Shown: in pieces, positions 12,191-23,170 of the stretch
Layout: each line of letters opens with the position of its first letter
Position numbering within the stretch: position 1 is the first letter of the stretch
Assembly: GCF_037975245.1 (NCBI RefSeq)
Contig: NC_092580.1
Coordinates: forward strand, 4,746,501-4,810,500
Reading direction: 5' to 3'
DNA length: 64,000 nucleotides
From: Apostichopus japonicus
Lineage: Eukaryota; Echinodermata; Holothuroidea; Aspidochirotida; Stichopodidae
Notes under the pieces: model-generated
Seen by the model: only the letters and a program-made list of their open reading frames with translations
The model's database searches: none
Told to the model about the DNA's origin: nothing
Translations under genes and position numbers: made by a program

Positions 12191-12647
12191 TGAAAGGGCA
12201 AACATTTGTGGGCATGCCCAAAATGCTGACAGAGCTAAGCTGAAATATCAAATGGCCTGGATGAAGAAAAGGTTACCTTCGTAGCCCCAAGTCTTTAATC
12301 TTTAATGTAGAAACTTCTCTTGCCTTTATTCAAATGGGTATTATTCTACTTCCTAATATGGCAAGGCAAACTGACTAACTTTTACATGGAACCTTTGTTT
12401 CATCTGCTAGGATAATTTATATTTTTCTTCTTCTTCTCCTTCTGGGGAGAAGATGGTTACGGGTAGGGTTGAGGAGATGTCAAGGCTAGGGTGGAGGGGA
12501 TGTTAAGGGTAGGGTGGTGTTTTGTGTATGTGGACTGGGTTTAAATGGCATCAATTTGAAGATATCTTCCGATTTTGAAGTGAATTAAAGATCTTTCAAT
12601 AACGGCAACAAACAGCAAAAAATGGTTAAAAAAACAGTTGTACTCAC

Positions 12648-12779
12648 CTTACGCTGAGTCATAACATATAGGAACTCATGGTCCGTGCTGAACTGGAGTC
12701 CGTTCTGGGTCACAGCGCTCCCCGGGTCGATAGATTTCTCTTCGTACAGACTGGCCTGACTTGCCGACATGACCCGCAA
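12648..12779 (-). CDS. Plexin, third coding exon (end of the Sema domain)
   Basis: This 132-nt exon gives 44 residues (455-498), starting LRVMSASQ and ending LYVMTQRK. It runs from a CCCAG acceptor to an AAG/GTGAGT donor, again phase 0. The segment LYEEKSIDPGSAV followed by LQFSTDHEFLYVMTQRK matches the last Sema blade of plexins, where D-G/P-S-P-V...(M/L)-x-F-S-x-D-x-x-x-L-Y-V-M-(S/T) leads straight into the V-x-R-V-P-V-x-x-C start of the PSI domain. The next exon should therefore begin with that PSI sequence. I read the minus strand from 12647 down to position 1 and did not recognise it, so intron 3 is probably longer than 12.6 kb and the gene continues outside the window. Intron 2 is 5,998 bp. 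Confidence 0.9.
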
Positions 12780-15100
12780 CTGGGAAATCAATCGATAAAG
12801 AAACATTTTGACTGTAATTTGCTCTCACCAAAAAAATATGGAACGATAAAAAGATGAACACTGTAAGATAACATAAGTTGCCCCGACAAATTTAGCGATT
12901 CAAGCAAGATCTGATTTGTTTCCTAGCAACTGATACACAACCCTGGGAATAGAAATCCAATTTGTATCTGTAACTTCTATAAAAAAAAATATATAAAAAG
13001 ACTGGTGTGATCTTATAAGGCCCGTCTTAGGCAGTATAAATCATGAACAGAGCTTGGTCGAGTATTTTATCAAACTTTCTCATTATATTTATATTCTGAT
13101 TAGAAGGACTACCATCCTTCTGGACTTTTTGCAACAAAACTAAGGAGAATTATCGAGCAAAATTTCAATTTGATTTTTACACGTTTCTTCAACGAAGACA
13201 CTTTTTTCACGGTAGTATTTACCCACATGTATTAATTAATAAGCAGCAAGTTTGATAATTTGTAACCTTAAATTTACATTCACTTTAAATACTTGAAATA
13301 CAGGTTAACTAGTTAATGCTAATAACCGATGTATAACATGCGATCTTAGTAGATCCTTATATACATGGAAAACCTTCAAACAAATCAAATCAAAACCCAT
13401 TCAAAACCAAATCATCTCAAAGAGCTCTTTGATATTCACGTACAAGTTGTTCATAAACCACAAACTGATATGACATCTCGTCGGAAAACGTATCCAGTAA
13501 CGACGAGGTTCGTGTTTAGTCGTATCCTATTCAATTCCAAATCATTCTGTTACTTTCCCTTCTTTACTACTCATCCCACACCAAGACACGGATTCCTTCA
13601 CCTCCTCCTCCTCCACCTCCTGAGGCGGGGTAACCATCGGATACCAAACTCCTCACATGGATACATCGGCAATCAAATTATTACCAAATGGAGACCTCTG
13701 GCAACAACTATCGATCCCATTCGACCTGACCATCGGTAATTTGAAGGACTTGCCTCGAGTCATTTTTTGGTATATTTTGTATATTTTTCCTTAAGAAGAC
13801 TACACAGATATATATATTTACAAGGGACCAAAAAAAAAAGACTCCTTCTTAAATTTCTCTTTTTCTATGTCCTTCCATTTCTACCACCTGTGACATGCAA
13901 CTTTTCCGTCTTCAAAAATCCTCCAGGCATATCGACTCGGATTAACGACTCCATCCCACTTTTGACGACGTGATTGACCCCAAAAAACATTTTCATCTTT
14001 TACGGCTAATGAAAGGTTTTAAAGCACGGGAGGAAACTGGTTCTAACTTGACGGTTGAATTGATTTTGTCAGGAAAAAGGATAAGGAAAGGACAGAGGGA
14101 AACAGGGAGGACGGGGATTGGACGATAAAAGAATGGGGTATGAAGTTACATAAGAGATGGGAGAATTTTCTTTGATTGTAGCAAAACATACACAAATTTT
14201 CACCCAAGACTTCATTTTATATGATGTTTCTAACTACTACCTAGTGGAAAAAAAATTTTTATATATGAACATTTTTAATTTCCTCATCTAATCAAGTTTT
14301 AAATTAGATGATTATTAACTTTAACAGTTAATAACAAATGAGATCTAATGATAAGTCTGCATTGGTTTTTACATGTCGACATACATTTGAGATGAAAGAA
14401 AGAGTTGTATGCTACTCTAAATGTCGATGGCATGTGTTATAAAGAAACCATAAATTTCTAGATATTTGAACTCTTGTGATATTAATGCAAATGTCACTCA
14501 ACCATTTTTTTGTCTCTACTTCTTGAGGGGGGGGAGGTGACAGGTGCAGAAGCTTGGTGAGGGGGGAGAGGAAGAGGTTGATTAGTGGGGGTTTTTTTCT
14601 TTAGAAGTGAAGGATGTGATGTTACAACCATAACCTGCTGCTTTTATCCTGAGAGGTCATCAAAATAAACAGGAAAGAAACCAAATCATTAAGGTCGACT
14701 TCCTTAATACCACTTTTAGAATTCTCATTTATCCTTGACTACAGGAAATGTTTGCCATTTGCAGTCACACCTGACACGCACAAAAACACTAGGATTGCCA
14801 AGAGGACGTAACGATGATATTCAATGAAAGATAATCGCAATTTCATAAAGTGCATCACAGGGTTTTAATATATCGCTGCTGAGACAAAAATAAACTCGAG
14901 GATATATACACGCTACCGTCTGGTTGACATTCTAGAGTTTTAAAGTAAAACTCTTTGCATGGATATAATGTTAAATATCTTTACTTACTACGGTATATCG
15001 ATGCTTAAAATAACCGCGAAAGAAAACTTGTTTCCATAGTTGAGTTTTTGTATAAAGAAATGATAATTTTCCGTCCGCCCAACTAAATATATCAAGAGCA

Positions 15101-15168
15101 TGGGGGAGGGGGAGGGGGGAAAGGGGGAGAGGGGAGAAGGGGGGAAGGAGAGAGGGGAGAGGGGGAGA
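15101..15168 (+). repeat. G-rich tract, possible G-quadruplex region (intron 2)
   Basis: Many G4-G6 runs are separated by single A or GA on the plus strand, i.e. a polypyrimidine tract on the plexin coding strand. The spacing permits G-quadruplexes in principle. Confidence 0.75.
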
Positions 15169-16169
15169 TACACATGTTCTACAGTATACAAAAATGTGTA
15201 ACAAAGCTGTATCACACATTAAACAACAGGATTTAACTTTAACCAAACGAATGCAACGTGTCGATTGCATTACCAATTGTAATAAGCCACTGAAGGAGGA
15301 AGTTAGGGTAGCATTATCTCGAATTAAAGAATTGGTATGTGAGAGTGCTGATATCTTGGATTTTCAGACGGTAATTCAGTTCAAACACTTAACCTGATGT
15401 AGCTTTTCTATTCTGTCTCATCGTGGGTATAAAGTTCCAGGTAATCACCCCATGGGCGGAACGGAAAACATTAAGTATCAAGTTTACGACTTCAGCTGCC
15501 TTGGAAAACCCAATCAAACATGCTTGCCGCTTAACTAAAACAACATGCAAAATACCTCGTATAGACAAGACTATATTAACTGATCTCAACCACTCTTGAG
15601 GAAATGATACAGCAATTGATGGCCACCTTAGCAACAATATTTGGTCATGTTCCCAGACGGAATCGTAGCAGTTTAGCAAGACCAATCAGCTGTAAGTCTG
15701 AAAAATGATCAAGGTCACATGTATATAGCACTTTTATCTAGACCATCCAGGGATCGATAACAACCAGAATTGACTGTATAAGGCTAGAAAACCAATGTAT
15801 GATTCTACTTTTAAGCCTTTTACATGCAATGCCCACTACGCCAGTGCTACAATTTGAGACTTTCTTTTTCTTTAATATTCCTTCAGGATGTAGCTTGTCT
15901 CAGGAATACCATATTGCAATAGTTGTTTACAAAGCAATGCCTTTAATTTCTCTAGCGTGAAACATGTCATACAAAATTTGAGATATTTAGCAATTCCAAT
16001 CTGATGAATTTTCCCTGTTGAATATTCTTCCTACTGAATATACGCTATTGATGTGAGACAGTGGCAGCGATTTGAACATTTTACACAGCACAGAGGTTAC
16101 ATGTGCTTGTACAGACACACTGTGACTGGAGTTGGAAGCTATACCTATTAAAGGTTTGTATCTTGTATC

Positions 16170-16820
16170 TCAATCACTGCCCTGGCTATGTGTATACCCT
16201 CCATCCCACCTCCATGCTGCCCTAGCTATGTGTATACCCTCCATACACCTCCATCCTGCCCTGGCTATGTGTATACCCTCCATCCACCTCCATCCTGCCC
16301 TGGCTATGTGTATACCCTCCATCCACCTCCATCCTGCCATGACTATGTGTATACCCTCCATTCATCTCCATCCTGCCCTGACTATGTGTATACCCTCCAT
16401 CGACCTCCATCCTGCCATGACTATGTGTATACCCTCCATCCACCTCCATCCTGCCCTGGCTATGTGTATACCCTCCATCCACCTCCATCCTGCCATGACT
16501 ATGTGTATACCCTCCATCCCACCTCCATGCTGCCCTGGCTATGTGTATACCCTCCATCCACCTCCATCCTGCCCTGACTATGTGTATACCCTCCACATTG
16601 ACCTCCATCCTGCCCTGGCTATGTGTATACCCTCCATCCACCTCCATCCTGCCATGACTATGTGTGTACCCTCCATCAACCTCCGTCCTGCCCTGACTAT
16701 GTGTATACCCTCCACATTGACCTCCATCCTGCCCTGCCTATGTGTATACCCTCCCCATTCACCTCCATCCTGCCATGACTATGTGTATACCCTCCATCAA
16801 CCTCCATCCTGCCCTTCTGC
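16170..16820. repeat. 39-bp minisatellite, about 16 copies
   Basis: Units of the form TATGTGTATACCCTCCATCC plus ACCTCCATCCTGCCCTGGC recur every 39 bp, with a few units of slightly different length. Because 39 is a multiple of 3 and the unit lacks stops, long frames are open on both strands (265 residues plus; 141 minus), e.g. a 13-residue repeat MCIPSIHLHPALA. Location inside a plexin intron and openness in several frames argue against a real protein. Confidence 0.93.
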
Positions 16821-18777
16821 TGTATCCTCACCCTCCACACTCACCCTTCCTCATCCCCTTGCCAACTCCCATCATTCCCACAATGCTCGGCACACATCCC
16901 CATGGCAACAGTACCTTTCTTCAGCATAACACCACCACATTCGAAAGATAGAAACGAAACAGTCCTATGATTCCTCATCAGCAAAGAGACAATTTAAAAC
17001 CTTTTATTGGTTTTTCAGACTCCTCGGTTTCACTTTCAAAATAATTTTGAGATTCATCATCTGGAATCTGTCTAGACATCAAGGGAAGTCAGTTGTGTAC
17101 ACACACAAAAATCTCCAAAATTTCAGCATAACGATGAGGCAAGAAGCTATAGAGATCAGGAAGAATAAAAGATTCCTAAGCAAAGATTTTAAATTCCATA
17201 TTTTATCAAGGCTGCAGCCAGGAAAGGAGTCCAAGGACTTGAAATGACAAGGAGAAAATGACATCTATCAACAGAGAAGTAACCCACGATCTGGCTTCGA
17301 CCAGAGGGGGGTATTGTGCCGAAGGCTGGCGTATGGCATCAAGAATAGTCACACAATGCCAGGTCAGGGGGAGCAGTTGTCAAAATCAATTCCGAGAGTG
17401 TCAAAACCACTTACAGAGTGACATCAGATGGGAAGGAGGTGGTAATTTGATGACTTCTCCACTATAGCCAGTCAAATGTCAAACATTTCAATGATGTCGG
17501 TTGGCCTAGTTCTCTCACCTTTTAAAAAGGACTTGTAAAGTTGTGAAGTTATGGATACAAACCAGGCAGAAAATAATTGAGTCTTACCTCCCCTCCCTTC
17601 CCCCACCCCCTACCCTCCTTTCCACTCCCAAATTATCCCCTAGCAAATCAGTTAAACGCTCCGCACTGAGTATGACTAAATCATAACATCTCTCACTGAA
17701 ACAAATCAAAACCTCTTCATTCTGAGAAAAGTGGAATTTGATGAAATGAGAATCATCTAGCATTCTTTTTCCTGATTGACGGTAGTCGTACCACGAGGAA
17801 ATTCACCCCAATCCGTCAGTCTTGAGACACGTGCCCGTAAATTAAACAAACAACAAAGCAGTAACACGGAAGAATCAAGCTTTTCACAAAAGTTTGTCAC
17901 CGCCATTATTGATTGGTTGACAGTCGAACGGCTTGCTCTGTTTTTAGCCTTCCCCCTTTTTTTTGGCATCCCATTCCACCCCATCCCATCCCACCCCTCC
18001 ATCCCCAGTCTCCCACCACCTCCCACAAAGGAGCATATGAATGAGATAAGATGAAACAATACTTTTCCTTGCATGATTCATGAGAAATGGACTAATAATT
18101 GTTTAAGACTTTTTTTTCTTTTTTTTTTAATTCTTGTTTCTTTGGGGGGGGGAGAGGAAAGGGGGGCTTTTCTTCTGTCAATCGGTGGGTATTTTGTACT
18201 TCTGCATGTCCAATTTGCAGGTACGGTCACCTTATAACTGCAGTTACACGATTCAGCAATGTGAGTAAGTCTGAGAGAATATCGATCGATCAGTCATTAC
18301 CAATTAGTGTAGTACTGGCAATACCGTCAGGCAATGTGGATCTCTTCATGGGTTTCAGATTTATTCTCCTTAACATGACCCTCGTTGTTTCGGAATTTTG
18401 ATAGAGATGCACTTGATGATCCGGTAATCACCAACTGTACTTTCACAACAGGTCAGACACTGAAGGTCACTTCATTTATTGATTATTAAGCTCATCAGGA
18501 TATTTTTCACCCCAAATGTATTGCTCAAACTTTTCAAACAAAGGTCTTTCTTCCCTAAAGTTTCTCACCCTTTAATTATAAATTAAAGACATTGAGAAGT
18601 GTAAAATTAGACAATGAGATGTCACATAAAATGGTCTGATCATGGCAGTCATACGCTTTGCTGAGAAAGTTTGGACACAAGTGACCAATTACTGACAGTC
18701 TAGCATATTTCTCTGACACTGGTGAGCTTTAATTAAACCACAAATACCGTCATGCTACGTGGTGGATAAAGTTGTAC

Positions 18778-18969
18778 CTTTTTGAGTTGCCCGTTGCTGT
18801 TACCGAGGAATATGATGGTGTCGTTGTCATGGTTGGTCGCGGTGATGGATGTAAGGCCGGATGAGTCTGTGTAAACCGCCTCGGAGTCGTACCCCTCCAC
18901 CCCGCCGATGGGCTGGATGAAGTCGATGGTCGTACAGTATTCGGGGCCTTCCGCTTCCATTTGAGCAAT
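18778..18969 (-). CDS. Plexin, second coding exon (Sema domain, continued)
   Basis: This 192-nt exon gives 64 residues (391-454 of the predicted protein), starting IAQMEAEGPEYC and ending NSNGQLKK. It is bounded by a CAG acceptor just above 18969 and a G/GTACAA donor just below 18778, both phase 0, so it joins the first exon without changing frame. The pattern C-x-x-I-D-F-I-Q-P-I-G-G and the stretch TIIFLGNSNGQLKK match the conserved late Sema-domain strands of plexins, in which hydrophobic-F-(L/V)-G-T-x-x-G-(K/R)-L-x-K is typical. The lack of a stop at either junction and the matching phases support real splicing. Intron 1 is 1,402 bp. Confidence 0.92.
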
Positions 18970-20371
18970 CTGTGAACGGTACGATTTAGAAGAGGAGAGC
19001 AATAGCAGTGGACCAAAGTCAACGAGATGAAACCTGCATTTGTTTAGATCAATTTCAAACATAGTTGTGTTTACACTGAAAACACAATCTGTTACCTTCA
19101 TTTTCAGTCCACCAAAATTGAACAAAGGAATAACATTATATAAGTAAATTGCAACATTGCAAAGGAAATAATAGAAATATAATTGGGGGGGGGTTAATGG
19201 GGATAGGTGAGGGCGCTATAGCCTTCCCACCACCATCGTAGGTCGACGGGTTTTTTTTTTTTCTTCAAAAAATTCGTTAGTATATATATATTACAACAAC
19301 CTTACGGGTAGACCAAATTATGGACATGAATTACAATCAAAATATACCTCAGAATGCACAAGTTGATATTCAGAGACCATAGACAATCCCTTACATGGCA
19401 GCAGCGTTCAACGAACCCACAGTTACACCCTCTTTTGTGACATTTTTCATGACCTATACAGCTCGTCCATAAAGGTTCATGCCCCCTACAAAAAATATCA
19501 TTGCAACTGGAAATAGGTTCCAACCCACCATCGCCTCCCCCCCCCCTCCCTCAACCTCCTCCTCACCTTTTCAAATTCTGTGCAAGTCACTTAACAAAAA
19601 TTTACTTTGGTTCTGAAGTTATGCAGGTCCGAAATATCACAGCCAAAATTGGTTTCTACATGTTAAAAAATCCATGCTTGAGAGGTACTATGTTTACAAG
19701 CATGGTTTAGTCAGAAATATCACAACATCATCAAGGAACTATTTTTCTTTTCTTTTCTTTTGAATTCATTTCATTACCCCGATACATAAATAAATAACCA
19801 ACTCAAGGTTCCAGTGAAGTGATAAGGAAGGAAATGAAGTCTCCAACGAAAAAAACAAGAAACAAGACTCCATAATTCAGTCTGGGTTTGCACATGTTCG
19901 AAACCAGCGTTATTAAACAATATAGTTTTTGTCAACAACAAAAGAAAGACTTCCAAGGCAATTTTTTGACCACTAAATATAACAAAGTTTATACCTTTTG
20001 TTTCTTAAATTTCTGAAGTTATTGATGTCTCGTTTTTCATCTTGACATCCGTTTAATATTCATGCTGTGACAAATCTAGACCAGAATATCCTTGTTTGGA
20101 AGGAGCTACAAATCTTTATCCTCTCTGAGAGACAACACAGCAGGTTTGACCGACAAAAAAAACCCCTAAAAAATGGTTGCTTGGTCTGGGCAAAACTGTC
20201 GAAAGATTGAACCAAACTGATACAGTCTCTCGGGAAATCTTCATTTGGGCAAAATAACCTCTGAAATGCATCTGATTTTCTAGGATTCAACTTTTACTGC
20301 TGTGCAGTGGCTTTAATATATCAGAGAAATATCAATATTCCTGTATCATATATGTATTAATATCTACTCAC
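18970..20371 (-). other. Plexin intron 1
   Basis: This 1.4-kb phase-0 intron has a GTGAGT donor at the high-coordinate end and a TTCACAG acceptor at the low end. It contains a short G run near 19184, a T run near 19250 and a C-rich patch near 19540. I see no coding exon or RNA gene in it. The open frames present are short and low in information. Confidence 0.85.
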
Positions 20372-21541
20372 CAGCGGCTTGGAAGCACGACAACTGAGCG
20401 GCTCCCACCACCTGATGTCGGTCCAGGCTGTTTGTCCGGAGAAACAACTAATCCTCCGGTCAAAGAACTTTTGCATGATGGATCTGACCGGGTACATGCA
20501 CACGGCGGATTCCGCTGACGGTGACATCGTGTTTGGTATGGCCTTTGAAAACGTCACAAAGAGGACTGCCTCCCCGTCCACGAATCCCTGGAGACCCTCC
20601 GTCGAGCTGATCTCCATCACGTACGCCCCCTGGGCCAGGTTGTATTTGTTTCCGTTGTGCGTGCAGTTCAAGGGTAACTCGATGTACGAGTTGTACTTCC
20701 TATCCTTCTGACAAATCTGGACGATCTTGGTGTAATTCTCGGGCGATATCCGCTGCTCGTCTATCGGCTGGTTGGCTATGAAGTAACTGAAGCCCCGGTG
20801 AGAGAATCCGTACACGTACTCGATGTTGAACCCCGTGGGATTCGTAGCATCCTCGGGGGGGAACAGCTGTTTGGAACTGGTCCCGAAACCTTCCGTGTTC
20901 TTGACGATTTCCAGCAGGTTGCCGTCGCTGGAGTTCCTGGGAAGCTGGCGACTGGAGATTGTTGGGACACCGTCAAAGTCCTGCCACTTCCCTTTTGAGG
21001 TGCCGACAAAGAGGACCTTCTCGTCGGACGAAGGCATGGACGCAGGCGTGACGAAGGCCACCACGGTCCCATTGACCGTGTTTGGAGCAATCTCCTGAGA
21101 AGTACTGTTAGCCAACATTGTCAAGTCATCTAGTCGGCGTACCTGGCAAGTCCCTTGGTAAATACTCCCACAGGTAATCAACTTGCTCTCATCCACTACC
21201 AGTACCTTATTGATGTTATCGGTGGGCACACGCTCCCTGTCGCACCTCCTGGGGGGGACGGGGCACTGCTGGTTGTCAACCTCAGGCCCCGTCTCCTCCA
21301 TGTGAGTCTGTTGCAGATCCGGGGATAACTTATAAATCTTATTGAGGGCTCCGACGATGACGTTCCCCGAGCTGGGATCAACCACCAAGTTGTAGAGCTG
21401 TTGGGTGATATCGGACACTTGGGTGGAGGTCTCTTCCGCCACGAACGTGGGGTACGTGTGGGAGGACGAGGGGGCGAGCAGAGATACCAATACGGTTACG
21501 AGTAATAAAGAAAGCTGTCCTCTGACTGGCAAGAATGCCAT
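20372..21541 (-). CDS. Plexin (plexin-A-like), first coding exon: signal peptide and most of the Sema domain
   Basis: This exon encodes 390 residues of a plexin, the cell-surface receptor for semaphorins that acts in axon guidance and cell adhesion. The start chosen is the ATG at 21541, in good context (G at -3, G at +4); the frame stays open a little upstream but I see no earlier ATG. Residues 9-27 are a hydrophobic signal peptide (LSLLLVTVLVSLLAP core). The Sema domain follows: the plexin/semaphorin signature TCGSIYQGTCQVRRLDDL is at residues 123-140, with Cys93, Cys100, Cys124, Cys132, Cys277, Cys293, Cys348, Cys366 and Cys384, the blade motif YVYGFSHRGFSYF near 242-254, and CQKDRKYNSYIELPLNC at 277-293. 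Sequons lie at Asn145, 157, 203, 269 and 292. The exon ends ...SKPL at a consensus donor (CTG/GTGAGT) in phase 0. By recalled family pattern it is closer to plexin-A than to B, C or D; the subtype is inference. Confidence 0.93.
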
Positions 21542-22450
21542 CGCTATACGGTCTGTCTGCTTGCAATGCACTGAGAGAGAAATCAGGAGTGGAATACCCT
21601 GACAGTGAGCATACTTTGTTTTATCTGCCTCTCAAAACGACGATGCATCGAGTTTCATCCTCTCCGTTACCTCGTTTCTGTCATCTCGAGAATCTAGCAG
21701 AAGAGAGAGAGAAGGGAGATCGTATGTTCATCCTCAAGAGGTTCAAAACCGGCTCTAATATGTAATCGTTAGTTATTTGGCAAAGATCTGTGTGATCAGG
21801 ATAAAGAACTAAAATAGTACTTTTGACAAGTCTGAGGCAGAAAATGAGCCCACTTTGACATATTAGTATTTTTTTGTTAGTTTTTTTTTATTTCTTTATT
21901 ACTACTAGGCATATATCTAAATATAAAGTATAAGGAATACATTTATGTTTGATGGACTGTTCTGTTAAAATGGTAAATGCACAAGTCCGCAAAGCAGAAT
22001 GCAGTAGTGGTTTTACAATTCAACGTAGTACCTCCCCAATGTATACCTGGAATATAACAAACACTACAATTAAATTCAGCTATAGGTGTGGGATAACTTG
22101 CTCTTGAATAAAGTAGGAAACTAACAAATCCATTATTTTAAGTCAATTAACGACTTATTTACAAACAGGATGTATACTGTTGACGCTAATCTCAACTGAC
22201 TGGCTACGCCTCCTATTCATAGAGGACTACAGTCACACGTAGGAACACTGGAAACCAAATCTGGTGTGGTTTGTTCTTCTCCCAAAAATAGCGCCAATAT
22301 TGATCATTTTTGGTTGAGATGCAACATTATCACCAGTCCAGCTTCCTAAAAATGCTGGTAAAACAGGAGTTCAATTACACCTGATTGATCAAGATAATGC
22401 AGTACAAAGTGTGTGAGATCCCTGTATACACAACAGTCCACCTGACCGTC

Positions 22451-22618
22451 CATTATGACCCATGAATTGATGACCATGCATTGATGACCATGCATTGATG
22501 ACCATGCATGATGATGACCCATGCATGATGACCCATGCATGATGATGACCCATGCATGGTGACCCATGCATGGTGACCCATGCATGGGTCACCATGCATG
22601 GTGACCATGATGAACATG
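22451..22618. repeat. ATGCATG-rich minisatellite ending in a 38-bp perfect palindrome
   Basis: Short units such as TGACCATGCAT and TGACCCATGCATGA repeat about a dozen times. At 22564-22601 the array inverts: ATGCATGGTGACCC is followed by its exact complement, giving a 38-bp perfect palindrome centred between 22582 and 22583. Minus-strand open frames here (MHGSPCMGHH-like) are repeat by-products. Confidence 0.9.
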
Positions 22619-22740
22619 CATTTCATCCACAACAATTTTTGTTGTTGAGATAAAGCCTGCAGACCCAATTACCTTTGAACTCAACTGAGGCATATAAAAT
22701 AAGCAGAAGCAGTGGTAGGCACCTATCGTCATCCCTTGTA

Positions 22741-23170
22741 TATGGGAAGTCAAAGCACTCTACTTTGTATAGGAAATTGAAAGAACTCTACTCTGTATAG
22801 TAAAGTGAACACACTCTCTGTTTAGTAAAAGTACTCTTCTCTGTATATATATACTTTACAGTGCAAGAACTCTACTCTGTATATATAGGATATAGTGAAA
22901 GCACTCTACTCTGTATATATATACTTTACAGTGCAAGAACTCTACTCTGTATAGGATATAGTGAAAGCACTTTACTCTGTATATATATACTTTACAGTGC
23001 AAGAACTCTACTCTGTATATATAGGATATAGTGAAAGCACTCTACTCTGTATATATATACTTTACAGTGCAAGAACTCTACTCTGTATAGGATATAGTGA
23101 AAGCACTCTACTCCGTGTAGTGAAGTGAAAGCATTCCACTCTGTATATATATACTGTACAGTAAAAAGTA
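22741..23170. repeat. 66/70-bp minisatellite with alternating unit length
   Basis: The marker GTGAAAGCAC (or variant) recurs at about 22825, 22895, 22961, 23031 and 23097, alternating 70 and 66 bp. Each unit has CTCTACTCTGTATATATA and CTTTACAGTGCAAGAA. Degenerate shorter units precede it from 22741. Confidence 0.88.

Larger units (their letters stand above)
1..12647 (-). other. Plexin intron 3, partial (next exon not found)
   Basis: This is the sequence downstream of the third plexin exon on the minus strand, starting with a GTGAGT donor. It is packed with tandem repeats and mobile elements, listed separately. I looked for the expected PSI-domain exon (V-P-V-x-x-C, C-x-x-C, D-P-x-C-G-W-C) in the minus-strand frames and did not see it. 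Stretches such as 1-660, 1660-2680, 4230-5500, 5900-8440 and 10130-11970 hold only AT-rich unique-looking sequence, short microsatellites and homopolymers as far as I can tell. A second, unrelated gene nested here cannot be excluded. Confidence 0.6.
12780..18777 (-). other. Plexin intron 2
   Basis: This 6-kb phase-0 intron has a GTACAA donor and a CCCAG acceptor. Besides the G-rich tract at 15101-15168 and the 39-bp minisatellite at 16170-16820, it holds C/T-rich patches near 17590 and 17960-18025. A 124-residue plus-strand frame at 13365-13739 and a 98-residue minus frame at 15389-15685 resemble no family I know and look like chance openings. Confidence 0.8.

Noticed and set aside
13365-13739. 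124-residue plus-strand frame in plexin intron 2
   Set aside because: No recognisable domain, low-complexity LHLLLLHLL segment, and no supporting splice sites that I could identify.
20776-21098. Long frames on both strands overlapping plexin exon 1
   Set aside because: They are other-frame shadows of the Sema-coding exon, whose protein matches plexins.
22346-22668. Three minus-strand frames with histidine/methionine repeats
   Set aside because: All come from the ATGCATG minisatellite read in different frames.
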